A stretch of DNA of 64,000 bases from Planctomyces sp. SH-PL62 (GTDB lineage: Bacteria; Planctomycetota; Planctomycetia; Planctomycetales; Planctomycetaceae). Positions 46,311-54,017 of this stretch are shown here, one piece after another. Made by a program: the position numbers and the translations under genes. Numbering within the stretch: position 1 is the first letter of the stretch; each line of letters starts with the position of its first letter. The notes below the pieces were generated by a model. It was not told where the DNA came from. It saw nothing but the letters and a program-made list of their open reading frames with translations, and did no database searches. The stretch lies in NCBI GenBank assembly GCA_945893045.1, contig CAMDEA010000001.1, positions 1-64,000 of the forward strand. The letters are read 5' to 3'.

Positions 46311-47563
46311 CTGTCCGGAACGAAGCGTACCATCGTCTTCGTCTTCCCACCTATCTCTTGAATCGTCCCGGTTACATCAACGTCGATCAGCTTCAAGCGG
46401 AAACAACACTCGAACAGGCGGCGGCGAAGTGTGGTATCACGCTCGACATTCATGGGGACGGGAAAGAGGTTCGTCTCGATTGCCCGTTCGCTTGTGTCGG
46501 CGATCATTGCGGGCGGCGTGAGATTGCTGTGAACATCGAAAATCCGCAGAAGGTTTTCATGTGCCATGCGTATCAATGCGGGTTTCGAGGAAACCTCCTC
46601 GCCTTGATGCACGGCTGGCTCACCGGCATGAAACCAACCGGCGACAAACTCAAAGGCGACGAGTTTCATCGCGTCAAGAACATTCTCGCGAGCGACACCG
46701 CGTTGCCCACGAAAACCGACCGCGTCGTGCCGATTGCGGCCGACGACTCCCCTCCTCCCTTTTCCACTCGCAATGTTCCGCTCGCGGAATCCGCCGAAGA
46801 AAAGATTCGTGAACTCGCGACGCTCGACGACAAGTTCATCGTCGATGTTGCCAACATGCCACCGGCGGCGGCGAGCTACGTCCGCCGTCACCCCTCCCTC
46901 TCTCCTGAGTCGATGAAGAAATGGCGTGTCGGCGTCCTGCCGATGGATGGCGGCAGCGACAAACGCGGCTTGAGCTTGCGAGGCAACGCCATCTATCCCC
47001 TCCTGTCAGAAGACGGACAAGTGCTCGCCTGGATTGGTCGCGATCCCAAGTACGAAGAGAAAGAGCGTGACTTCACTCGCCTCTCTCCCGCTGAGCGAAC
47101 CGGAGAAACCCCACCGATGAAACATCGCTTTCCAAAAGGCATTCATCGCGGCTTGGAACTCTTCGGGCAACAAGCCGGTCGTCTGAAAGAGCCGAGCTAC
47201 CGCGAGTCGATTGCCAGTCACGGCATCATCGTGGTGGAAGGCTTCAACGACGTGATCGGACTCGACAATATCGGCGTTCCGGCGGTCGCGGTCATGTCCA
47301 ACCGTATGACAGAAATGCAGGGCGACAAGGTCGCCTTGTGGGCGAAGCAACTCGCGAGCGGCAAAGTGACGCTGATGTTCGACTGCGAACCCAGCGGCAT
47401 CGACGGAGCGAAAGAAGCTCTTTGGTTCTTTGCGCAGCGACAACTCGATGTCCGTCTCGCTTGGACGCCGTGGATGCACGGCGGAAAATTCGCGGGGAAG
47501 CAGCCGGAGTCTCTCACGGCCGCCGAATGGAATGAGGCGATCCTCCCGGCCATCGCGCGTTGA
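46304..47563 (+). CDS. DnaG-like primase / Toprim protein
   Basis: A 419-residue protein with primase features. A zinc-ribbon-like segment (LDCPFACVGDHCGRREIAV, then FMCHAYQCGFRGNLLALM) lies at about residues 60-105. The middle has SLRGNAIYPLLSEDGQVLAWIGRDPKY, as in the DnaG N-terminal core. A Toprim-like strand pair follows (IIVVEGFNDVIGLDNIGVPAVAV and KVTLMFDCEPSGIDGAKEAL), with Glu and DxE/D-type residues. The start is uncertain: TTG at 46304 or TTG at 46358. It likely makes primers for replication of the element. Confidence 0.8.
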   Translation: MSSVRNEAYHRLRLPTYLLNRPGYINVDQLQAETTLEQAAAKCGITLDIHGDGKEVRLDCPFACVGDHCGRREIAVNIENPQKVFMCHAYQCGFRGNLLALMHGWLTGMKPTGDKLKGDEFHRVKNILASDTALPTKTDRVVPIAADDSPPPFSTRNVPLAESAEEKIRELATLDDKFIVDVANMPPAAASYVRRHPSLSPESMKKWRVGVLPMDGGSDKRGLSLRGNAIYPLLSEDGQVLAWIGRDPKYEEKERDFTRLSPAERTGETPPMKHRFPKGIHRGLELFGQQAGRLKEPSYRESIASHGIIVVEGFNDVIGLDNIGVPAVAVMSNRMTEMQGDKVALWAKQLASGKVTLMFDCEPSGIDGAKEALWFFAQRQLDVRLAWTPWMHGGKFAGKQPESLTAAEWNEAILPAIAR

Positions 47564-47747
47564 TGCGGCGGCAGTGCCGCCCTGTTGTGAGTCACCGCGT
47601 CCCGTCGTGGCTCCGCCACGAACACACCGGGCCGCGTCGTGAGTGGAGCTTCCGAGTTGATCGCTAGCACTCGTGACCGCCGATCGTCTCGTCGGCGAGT
47701 CGTGACGCTCCGCGTCGCTCACGCCGTCGGGCGTGTGTCGTGCGGGC

Positions 47748-47863
47748 ACCACGTCGCTTGCTGCGTAGGCAGCCGCGACAGGACGGAATGCAGCCGCGTC
47801 GGTCACGAAGGTGCCAGCGTGTCGAAAGTCCGTCCTGTCGCGGCTGCTGCCTGCGACGTGGTG
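47748..47863. repeat. Large inverted repeat within the element
   Basis: CACCACGTCGC...GCAGCCGCGACAGGACGG on the left is mirrored by CCGTCCTGTCGCGGCTGC...GCGACGTGGTG on the right, with about 40 bases between. It resembles the chromosomal paired palindromes but is larger and within element DNA. Confidence 0.65.
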
Positions 47864-48269
47864 CCCCTCCTCGTGTCGTGAGTTTTCGGCTTCCACAAGC
47901 CGAGTGGTCGGTCGAACTCCGTTCGCCTGTATTCCGCCGGAACTTCGCCGGTGCGGGCGGAATCAAACCGCCATCAAGGCGATCCGGCGGCGGCTGAGCG
48001 AACAATTCTGCGACCACGTTGTTGCGATGTTGTCGAATTGATGGTCTCGCCGACTCCCCTCTTTTTTCTCTTGAGTTGATTGCCGTCCGGCCCGCTCCGC
48101 CGGGCCGGTGTTTTTTGAAACAGACCAATCCCCTATCGACTCGCGTTTGAGCATCAAATCGAACTTCCCAAAACACACCCGCTTTGTGTGCTTACAAGAG
48201 TTACTTGTTCTTGCTTGATCTTGGGACGACGCGAATGCCAGAGCGGCAAGCCAAACGGTTGAGGAACGA

Positions 48270-48355
48270 CTTCCTTTCATGCTCCCAATAACTTGGTTTC
48301 ATGGTCCCATTTTCTTCCTTTCATGCTCCCATGTGACTTCCTTTGAAGATCCCGG
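48270..48355 (+). repeat. Iteron-like array, four 19-bp direct repeats
   Basis: Copies begin at 48270, 48292, 48314 and 48337, a 22-23-base period (two helix turns). Consensus is ACTTCCTTTCATGCTCCCA. Copies 1 and 3 are nearly identical; 2 and 4 are degenerate (ACTTGGTTTCATGGTCCCA; ACTTCCTTTGAAGATCCCG). The array is 0.6 kb upstream of the HTH gene and 1.2 kb upstream of the initiator gene. Confidence 0.72.
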
Positions 48356-48398
48356 ATCGACAGGAAGCAATTAGATCATTCCCCTGCTGAGCGTGACC

Positions 48399-48814
48399 TG
48401 AACGTGGCCACGAGCAGAGTCTGATCGCGGTCATTGAGCGTTCGCTGGACATGCTCTTGAGCGTGCTATCAAGAATTCTACTGACAGACGTATTTCGTCG
48501 GTCGTTCTGCTTGATCGTAGAACATGGTCCAAACCATTCCTTCAACGAGAAACACACCTCATCGAAACAAAAGCTCGTGCCGAAATGCGATCCGCTCAAG
48601 GGACGCTCATCACAAACTTTATGAGCGTTCACTGGGCACGCTCGTGATCGCGTCCACGAGCATGATCGGTTCTGCCCGAAGTCGCACCGAGTACCGAGCA
48701 TCGACCGTGTCCATGACCTTACTCAGTTCATCAACTTTGAACGTGCCGCGAATGGCTTTGACATTGGGTTGAACGTGGCTCGTGAGTATGCCACTCGATG
48801 CTCTTGAACGTGTC
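48399..48814 (+). promoter_or_regulatory. Scattered TGAACGTG-type motifs upstream of HTH gene
   Basis: Five same-strand motifs, TGA(A/G)CGTG(G/C/T)(C/T), lie at 48399, 48458, 48738, 48770 and 48805. Two near-identical segments with GAGCGTTCGCTGGACATGCT and GAGCGTTCACTGGGCACGCT also occur (48435 and about 48623). They may be binding sites for the HTH protein or the initiator. Confidence 0.45.
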
Positions 48815-48910
48815 CGTTTCGAGGCATGGCAAGGCTCGTCGCATGACCTGTCCAATCTGCTTGCCAGCGTCAACCAAGAGGCGTAGTGTCGGACCATCAC
48901 TCCCCTCTCG

Positions 48911-49486
48911 ATGTCCGACCGATTCCTCACCATCAGCGACGCTGAGAAATTCACCGGCAAGAGTCGCAGCACACTGAGGCGTTTCATCGACAGCATCGTG
49001 AAGGCCGATAACTCACCGGATCGTTCGTTGCTTTTGCCGACAATCGCCGAAGTGCTCGCACTGCGAGAACAGAGTCAACCGTTCTCCTGGCGGATCAATG
49101 AAGAGTTACTGCGTCGCCAGTTCGTCAAGCTAGACGATGCGACGACGCCTGATGTGGGACAGGGGAGCGGAGCCGTTGCAGGCAGCGATTCGTCGCGGCT
49201 GGTGACGGTGCTCGAAAAGAGCATTGCGATGCTCGAACGCGAACTCTCTGAAAAGAACAATCAGATTGCGGCGATGAACGAGCGAATGCGAGAGAGCAAT
49301 ATCCTGATGAAAGACTTGCACCAGCGATTGGCACTCCCGGCGGCAAAGTCGAGCGAGGGACAAATCGTTGACGAGCGGCGACCGCCATCAGCGGGGAACT
49401 CGAAAACGTCATCCGCCTCTCGCGAAGGATCGTCCATCGAAACGCAACCTCGCAAGAGCCGCTTCGGCTGGCTCTTCGGCGAGTGA
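48911..49486 (+). CDS. HTH and coiled-coil protein, likely replication or partition partner
   Basis: A 191-residue protein. The N-terminus is an excisionase- or MerR-like helix-turn-helix (FLTISDAEKFTGKSRSTLRRFIDSI). Residues about 95-145 form a coiled coil (VLEKSIAMLERELSEKNNQIAAMNERMRESN), and the C-terminus ends in a short conserved-looking RKSRFGWLFGE. Its stop overlaps the initiator start (TGATG), so the two are co-translated. The layout resembles plasmid-borne accessory proteins for initiator control. The promoter region upstream has repeated TGAACGTG motifs, which it may bind. Confidence 0.7.
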   Translation: MSDRFLTISDAEKFTGKSRSTLRRFIDSIVKADNSPDRSLLLPTIAEVLALREQSQPFSWRINEELLRRQFVKLDDATTPDVGQGSGAVAGSDSSRLVTVLEKSIAMLERELSEKNNQIAAMNERMRESNILMKDLHQRLALPAAKSSEGQIVDERRPPSAGNSKTSSASREGSSIETQPRKSRFGWLFGE

Positions 49487-51051
49487 TGCGATTCCGACTT
49501 CATCCAAACATGCGAGCAACTCTGACACAAATCTCGGCATCAACTGCGGAGTCAACTCAAGTCGATCCGAGCCGCGAAAGGGGATCGGCACCTCGAACGC
49601 TGCGGCACATCGTTCAAGTGGAAACGAATCTGCTGCGGTTCCCGTTCTTTGCTCTGCACACAAAAGGACTGCGTGACATTGATGCGAAGGAAGTCCGGGG
49701 AACTCGCCTCGAAAACGGTCAGTCGCACGAGTTCGTGTTCCGCGTTTCTCGCAACACGGATCATCTCTATCCGGGGCCGCTCTCGCGGAAAGCTCACTTC
49801 GCACTGCTCAGTCTGCTTCGGAAACAGGGCTTCCCATTTCGCAATCCGATCGCGTTCACTTGGCGACAACTCGCCCGCGAGATGCAGGTGGCCTACAGCG
49901 GATCGACAACGATCAGTCGGTTAAAGGACGCCTTGCACAGCACGCTCGGTGCGATGATCAAAAGCAGCTACGCCCTCAAGGAAGGGGAGTCGCGGATCAC
50001 GCTTCCCGCTCGCGAGCGAGGCTACATGCTCTACTCCGAATGTCTCTTCATCAACGACCGCCGAGTGGACGGCACGATTGCCGATCAGAACTTCGTGACG
50101 CTCAGCGACTGGTATCTCGCGAATCTCAACTCGCTCTACGCTGCTCCGATCGACTACGCCCTCTGGAACCGCCTCAACGACCGCAGTCCGCTGGCTAGTC
50201 GCCTCTATGAATTCTTGCTCTTCAACTTCTCGGCGGCGATCGACACGTTCACGATCAATTACGCCAAGCTCTGCCAATTCCTCCCTGCGAAAGTCGAACC
50301 CTACGCCTCACAAGCCAAAGAACAACTCGCTCCCGCATTCCGTCTGCTCTTGGAAGAGGGGATTGTCGGAGCCGTGAATTGGACGATCGGCAAGCGTGAC
50401 GACCTGCAATTGAATGTGACTCGCGGCCTTCACTTGAACGAGTCACTCAGATTGCCGAAACCGAACGCCGATGTTCAACAAGCGATGACAACTCCGTCAC
50501 GAGCCGCAATTCAACCCGATCTCTTCGACTCCGTAACAACGAGCGAGTCCACGAACACCCTCTCGCCCGCCGAGCGCCTCGTCCAGCAGTTCCACGCGGC
50601 GTGGAGTGGGGAACCGGCAACACCGGGTTCCCTCGGTGAACTCACCGCCGCGAAAGAATGTCTCGATCGTTACGGCTTCGATCTCGCATCGCACCTGCTC
50701 CCGAAAGTCATCAAACGCCTACGCGAAAAATTCCCCGACGCGAAAACCTTTGGAGCCGCCCGCCCCTACTTCACCGAACTCCACGCCGAACACGAAAAAC
50801 GCCAACGCATCGCCGACATCTCGAAGGCCACAAACCTCAAAGAAGAGATGGAAGCCGAACAACACCGCCAAAACGAAGTACGCAAAGCGACTCTGGAATC
50901 TGCATGGCACTCACTTCCGATCGCAGACCAGAACTCAATCCGCGAATCCGTGGTCGGGAAAAATCCGAGATTACTCCTCGACAAGCATCCCGTTCTCCTT
51001 CACCGTTTTTGCCTCGACGAACTCGGTCGAAGGTCGGTGCCCACCGACTGA
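49486..51051 (+). CDS. Plasmid-type replication initiator protein
   Basis: A 521-residue protein from the ATG at 49486 (a GTG one codon upstream is possible). The N-terminal half resembles plasmid initiator proteins with winged-helix domains: LLRFPFFALHTKG, then FRNPIAFTWRQLAREMQVAYSGSTTISRLKDAL and RLYEFLLFNFSAAIDTFTINYAKLCQFLP. The C-terminus is highly charged and helical. It should bind the iteron-like repeats upstream. It is the last gene before the right arm sites and attR. Similarity to a named family was judged by pattern only. Confidence 0.75.
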   Translation: MRFRLHPNMRATLTQISASTAESTQVDPSRERGSAPRTLRHIVQVETNLLRFPFFALHTKGLRDIDAKEVRGTRLENGQSHEFVFRVSRNTDHLYPGPLSRKAHFALLSLLRKQGFPFRNPIAFTWRQLAREMQVAYSGSTTISRLKDALHSTLGAMIKSSYALKEGESRITLPARERGYMLYSECLFINDRRVDGTIADQNFVTLSDWYLANLNSLYAAPIDYALWNRLNDRSPLASRLYEFLLFNFSAAIDTFTINYAKLCQFLPAKVEPYASQAKEQLAPAFRLLLEEGIVGAVNWTIGKRDDLQLNVTRGLHLNESLRLPKPNADVQQAMTTPSRAAIQPDLFDSVTTSESTNTLSPAERLVQQFHAAWSGEPATPGSLGELTAAKECLDRYGFDLASHLLPKVIKRLREKFPDAKTFGAARPYFTELHAEHEKRQRIADISKATNLKEEMEAEQHRQNEVRKATLESAWHSLPIADQNSIRESVVGKNPRLLLDKHPVLLHRFCLDELGRRSVPTD

Positions 51052-51091
51052 CTTTCACGAATACTATTCGCGCGGCATATTCAGTAACCGA

Positions 51092-51112
51092 TGTCAGAGA
51101 ATTGTCAGAGAA
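51092..51112 (+). promoter_or_regulatory. Right arm-type direct repeats
   Basis: TGTCAGAGAA at 51092-51101 and 51103-51112, in the same orientation as the two left copies (33547-33568), followed by a partial copy GTCAGATG (51113-51120). They lie 130 bases inside attR. Confidence 0.6.
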
Positions 51113-51241
51113 GTCAGATGCAAAATTCAAAAACGCCGCTAAAATCTGGAACAGTTTGAGAGTTGAGGATTGGTGTTCGCGTTGCCCTAAGTCACACAGC
51201 CGCAAAGCCAAAGTCGCTAGTTGATACGAATCTCTACGCGA

Positions 51242-51284
51242 ACTTCGGATCCGAAGGTTGGGGGTTCGACTCCCTCCGGGCGTA
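51242..51284. repeat. attR core
   Basis: Exact 43-bp copy of the 3' end of tRNA-Arg at 33478-33520. The sequence to its right includes a terminator hairpin that most likely belonged to the tRNA gene before insertion. Confidence 0.92.
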
Positions 51285-51290
51285 CTGCCT

Positions 51291-51327
51291 CAAAACCCTC
51301 ATTTTCTGCGGAAATTCGAGGGTTTTG
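51291..51327 (+). terminator. Displaced tRNA-Arg terminator
   Basis: CAAAACCCTC and GAGGGTTTTG form a perfect 10-bp stem around a 17-base loop, followed by TTGTTT. It starts 7 bases after attR, the position expected for the terminator of the intact tRNA-Arg before the element inserted. Confidence 0.7.
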
Positions 51328-52027
51328 TTGTTTCTGGTCCGACGCCGAATCGGTGGCCATCGGACCAGTTAAAAACGGTTGAGAACGGCTGATTTCGGCA
51401 GGGCGTGTGCAACCATTTGCGCAACCAAAATCCGAAGCGCCGTTCGTCGTACCGGTCGCCCGCATCGGTTGCGAGTCGGGGGCGGTGATGGTCGGCAGCG
51501 ATTCGAGAGCCGAATTCATGTCGATCAGTCCCAAGTGAGTGTAGCGGTCCATCGTCAGGGCGATGGTCGAATGCCGAGCAAGTTGCTGGGCGAGCTTCGG
51601 ATGAATTCCGCCAGCCGCGAGGTTGCTGATGAACGTGTGGCGCAGCGAATGAAAGTCGGCGATGCCGTCAGCGGTGACGTAGGGAATGCCGGCCGCTTCC
51701 AAATCGTTGCGGAGCATTTTGAAGGCTCGCTCCGACCACGTTCCCGGAAACAGACGCTCTGGCTTCACGTCTACCGAACGATGCAACGACAGGGTGACTC
51801 GTTGGCCATCTTGTGCCCGCTCGCGTTCTGAGAGCCACTGACGCAATCGTGCGGCAAGGTCCGGGTGAAGCGGTAGAACAGCATCTGTTTGGACTGTGGC
51901 CTCATCGAGCTTAGCGGCGACTTTGAAAAGGCCGCGTCACTGACAGGTAGAACGAAACTCGGATGAGGGTGCCGCCAAACTTTGGCGATCCTTCGCGAGA
52001 AGGGCTCAAAATCACAGGGGATGTCCA

Positions 52028-52279
52028 ATGGCAGCTATCGACGCAACCGACTTCACGGCCTTGCGGCATCGCATGATCGTCGTCACCGCTGCGGCTGAAG
52101 TGTTGCCGCCTCCGTTCGCGAAGCAGTTGGCCGACGGCGGGCGTATGGTTCTGCCGTTGGGTGATGCGCACTCGCAAAGCTCGTATCGCTTCACGAAGGA
52201 TGGCGAGCGTTCGGTCTCCGAGGATCTGGGGGTCTTTGTGTTTGTCCCGTCGATCGGCCGCCTCGGACGTATTTGTTGA
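52028..52279 (+). pseudogene. C-terminal fragment of protein-L-isoaspartate methyltransferase
   Basis: About 83 codons resemble the C-terminus of Pcm: RMIVVTAAAEVLPPPFAKQL, GGRMVLPLG and VFVPSIGRLG match the usual post-SAM strand, the GGRMV(I/L)P turn and the terminal FVP segment. The SAM-binding core (VLEIGTGSGY) is not present upstream, where the region instead joins the integrase remnant. It therefore looks like a broken gene left by rearrangement rather than a working enzyme. Confidence 0.65.
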
Positions 52280-52360
52280 GAAAGTCGCGATTGACTTTCG
52301 AAAGGGACGATCATGTCTGCCGGGCGAATTTGTGTTCGCGAAGTGGTAAGCCTCAGTCCG

Positions 52361-52729
52361 CTAGCTGGCAATCTCGCTCAACAACGTGGCCAGCGGCGGA
52401 ATGTCGAGCGGCTTGGGGATCACGCAGCGCATCCCGGCGTTCAGGCATTCGGCGGCGAGGGGATGGTGTGGCTCGCCGGTGATCAGCAGCGCGACGGTCT
52501 CAGGGCACAGCTTGTGGACCGCTTGGAAGAGCAGCAGTCCGTCCATGCCCGGCATCATCAAGTCCAGCAACGCGATGTCGAAACATCCGCGGCGCGCTTT
52601 CTCCAAGGCTGCCGGACCATCGAGGGCCGTCTCCACGCGGTAGCCCAAGTCCGAAAAGATATCGGACAGATTCGAGCAGGTGTCGGCATCATCATCGACA
52701 ACCAGCATCGAACGTTGTGTGAAACTCAT
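52361..52729 (-). CDS. Stand-alone response-regulator receiver protein
   Basis: A 122-residue CheY-like receiver from the ATG at 52729, preceded by AAGGA. Key residues are present: acidic pair in LVVDDDAD, phospho-acceptor Asp in IALLDLMMPGMDG, Thr in LLITGEP, and Lys in CVIPKPLDIPP. There is no output domain, so it should relay phosphate or bind a partner. No intact histidine kinase is in the window, though a kinase fragment lies 1.1 kb to the right. A paired palindrome lies just upstream. Confidence 0.92.
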   Translation of the reverse strand: MSFTQRSMLVVDDDADTCSNLSDIFSDLGYRVETALDGPAALEKARRGCFDIALLDLMMPGMDGLLLFQAVHKLCPETVALLITGEPHHPLAAECLNAGMRCVIPKPLDIPPLATLLSEIAS

Positions 52730-52760
52730 GGTGCGTCCTTGTTGAGGTGAAAGCACTCCC

Positions 52761-52824
52761 GTAGCCACGCTCGCCAAGAGCGTGGGGCACACGGGCAACC
52801 CACGCTCTTGGCGAGCGTGGCTAC
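52761..52824. repeat. REPIN-like element, perfect arms
   Basis: Arms 52761-52786 and 52799-52824 are exact reverse complements (26 of 26), with GTAG/CTAC ends and internal CCACGCTC-gccaa-GAGCGTGG hairpins. A second copy with one mismatch is at 54018-54084. Confidence 0.9.
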
Positions 52825-52846
52825 CACTTCTCTTCCGTGGATACCA

Positions 52847-53089
52847 TTAGCCGACGACGATGTTGTTGGAAAGGATCGGAAACTCGGTCGCGTCCATCAC
52901 GGCATGTTGGACCATTTGTTTTCCGTAGTAGGTCTTCGTGCGGCCTTCCAGGATTAATCCCTCATCAGCGGTGCGGATCCGAAAGTTGTTGACACGCAGC
53001 GAAAAATCGCGGCGAATCGCTTGTTGGATTTGAACCAACTCTTCTGAGGCCGGAACTTCAAGCAGTTCGGTGTCGAATGGCAAATACAT
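52847..53089 (-). CDS. Small BON-domain-like protein
   Basis: An 80-residue protein whose strand-helix-strand pattern (IQQAIRRDFSLRVNNFRIRTADEGLILEGRTKTYYGKQMVQHAV split over residues 22-65) fits a BON domain: a helix, a V/I-rich strand, DEGLILEGRTKT, a further helix, and a final strand. There is no signal peptide, so it is probably cytoplasmic, unlike OsmY. Such small BON proteins occur next to stress genes. It is leftward, with the pseudo-receiver gene 108 bases upstream. Confidence 0.65.
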   Translation of the reverse strand: MYLPFDTELLEVPASEELVQIQQAIRRDFSLRVNNFRIRTADEGLILEGRTKTYYGKQMVQHAVMDATEFPILSNNIVVG

Positions 53090-53197
53090 GAATCACCTCG
53101 AATGGGGAGACGCTTGGAAGCAATTCCAACTTCCAATGTCGCGGCAAGGTCACGCGAGCGATCCGTGCCCGCGAATCCATGAAAACGATGTTCAACG

Positions 53198-53629
53198 TCA
53201 GGAACAAGCGGCTTCGAATTGTTGGACACGTCGCAACGAACGCTCGCCACCGGAGACGTCTGACTCGATGGCGCGAATGCACTCCAACAGCCGGCCCATC
53301 AGGAATGGTTTGCGGAGGTAACGAAAGACGCACGGTTCTTCGCGCAGCTCGGAGACGTTCTCATCCGCCGTGCAGCCGGTCAGGATCACCGAGGGGCCGC
53401 GACGTTCGCGTGATTCTTCTTGCAGGCAATCCATCAAACCGTCCGTTCCGCCCCACGGCAGGTTTACCGAAGCCACAATCACGTTGGGCACGTCGTTGCG
53501 AATGATCGATAGACGACATTCCACACCGCCCGACGCGGAGAGCACTCGATAGCCACAGCGGGCCAGGTAACACTGAAACAACTCGGCCAACTCCGGATCG
53601 TCGTCGGCAACCAGGATCGTTGTTTCCAT
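53198..53629 (-). CDS. Receiver-like protein lacking the phospho-acceptor Asp
   Basis: A 143-residue CheY-like domain from the ATG at 53629, after AAAGGA. The acidic pair (LVADDDPELAELF), the Thr region (VILTGCTADE) and the Lys (FRYLRKPF) are kept. The strand that should end in the phosphorylated Asp reads NVIVASVNLPWGGTDG, so Ser takes the Asp position. It is therefore a pseudo-receiver and cannot be phosphorylated in the usual way. Its partner may be the intact receiver or a kinase elsewhere. Confidence 0.85.
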   Translation of the reverse strand: METTILVADDDPELAELFQCYLARCGYRVLSASGGVECRLSIIRNDVPNVIVASVNLPWGGTDGLMDCLQEESRERRGPSVILTGCTADENVSELREEPCVFRYLRKPFLMGRLLECIRAIESDVSGGERSLRRVQQFEAACS

Positions 53630-53669
53630 CGCAGTCGTCCTTTCGTACTTCCGGTTGATGACCTCGGTC

Positions 53670-53734
53670 GGGAGAGTTGCGAGCGACTCTGATGCAGGAC
53701 TCCCGTCTCGTGATTCCCGGCTCGCAACTCTCCC
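53670..53734. repeat. Inverted repeat upstream of pseudo-receiver
   Basis: GGGAGAGTTGCGAGC (53670-53684) and GCTCGCAACTCTCCC (53720-53734) are perfect 15-bp inverted arms. They lie 41 bases upstream of the ATG at 53629, so they may affect its expression, or may be another dispersed palindrome. Confidence 0.75.
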
Positions 53735-53869
53735 ACCTTGAGGCTCGTGGTTGACGGGCGTGATTGTGCCACCGATTTCCAAAATGCAAATCCGTTGTTG
53801 CCTGATTCTCGCGTAGGCAATTCCATTACCCCTCGCAACGGTCAAGAGTGACGCACGCAATTCCGTAGG

Positions 53870-54016
53870 ATGAACGATCAAGCAGAAGCCGCGTCCGGCA
53901 TGGGCTTGAATATCATGCGCTACCGAGCCAGCCAGATCGGCGCGACGCTCAACGTGGAATCGCTCGACGATGGCAGCTTGCTGGTGATCTGCACGGTCGC
54001 AATGGAGCAACCATGA
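53870..54016 (+). pseudogene. C-terminal fragment of a sensor histidine kinase
   Basis: A 48-codon frame reads GMGLNIMRYRASQIGATLNV followed by DDGSLLVICTV. This is the G2-box end of a NarX/DegS-type HATPase domain (GMGL-x-x-M). Nothing upstream encodes the rest of the kinase. The fragment is next to receiver genes that may once have been its partners, and ends one base before a paired palindrome. Confidence 0.7.
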
Positions 54017-54017
54017 C

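Larger units (their letters stand above)
47564..48910. other. 1.3-kb non-coding replication region of the element
   Basis: No convincing gene. It contains, in order, a large inverted repeat (47748-47863), a four-copy iteron-like array (48270-48355) and a set of TGAACGTG motifs (48399-48814). It sits between the primase-like gene and the HTH plus initiator genes, which is where a plasmid origin would be expected. Confidence 0.6.
33521..51241. mobile_element. Integrative plasmid-like element in tRNA-Arg(TCG)
   Basis: About 17.7 kb lie between the 43-bp attL and attR copies. Element functions are present from end to end: tyrosine integrase and excisionase at the left, VirD4-like ATPase, replication-relaxation protein, primase-like protein, HTH protein and replication initiator at the right, plus iteron-like repeats. 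There is no visible relaxase, VirB4 or pilus gene set, so self-transfer is unlikely without helpers. Cargo is a nuclease/kinase module, a methylase-like gene and a transporter group. Base composition of the cargo (39.3-42.1 kb) is visibly AT-richer than the chromosome. Confidence 0.9.
51217..51936 (-). pseudogene. Truncated tyrosine integrase of an older element
   Basis: An open stretch encoding the C-terminal half of a second tyrosine integrase. DEATVQTDAVLPLHPDLAARL leads into DFHSLRHTFISNLAAGG (box II HxxRH) and QQLARHSTIALTMDRYTHL (His and nucleophile Tyr). A stop codon at 51937-51939 cuts the frame, and no N-terminal core-binding domain is found further right. Its tail reads through attR, giving VRPEGVEPPTFGS, as in integrases that abut a tRNA 3' end. 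It belongs to an earlier insertion in the same tRNA and is outside the present element. Confidence 0.85.

Noticed and set aside
47006-47896. Long minus-strand open frame over the primase-like gene
   Set aside because: It lies antisense to the primase-like gene and across GC-rich repeat DNA; its composition is Arg/Ala-rich without domains.
47748-48355. CRISPR array
   Set aside because: Repeats are too few, imperfect and closely spaced, with no unique 30-40-base spacers and no cas genes nearby.
48619-48996. 125-codon minus-strand frame
   Set aside because: Antisense overlap with the HTH gene start and repeat region; no coding features.
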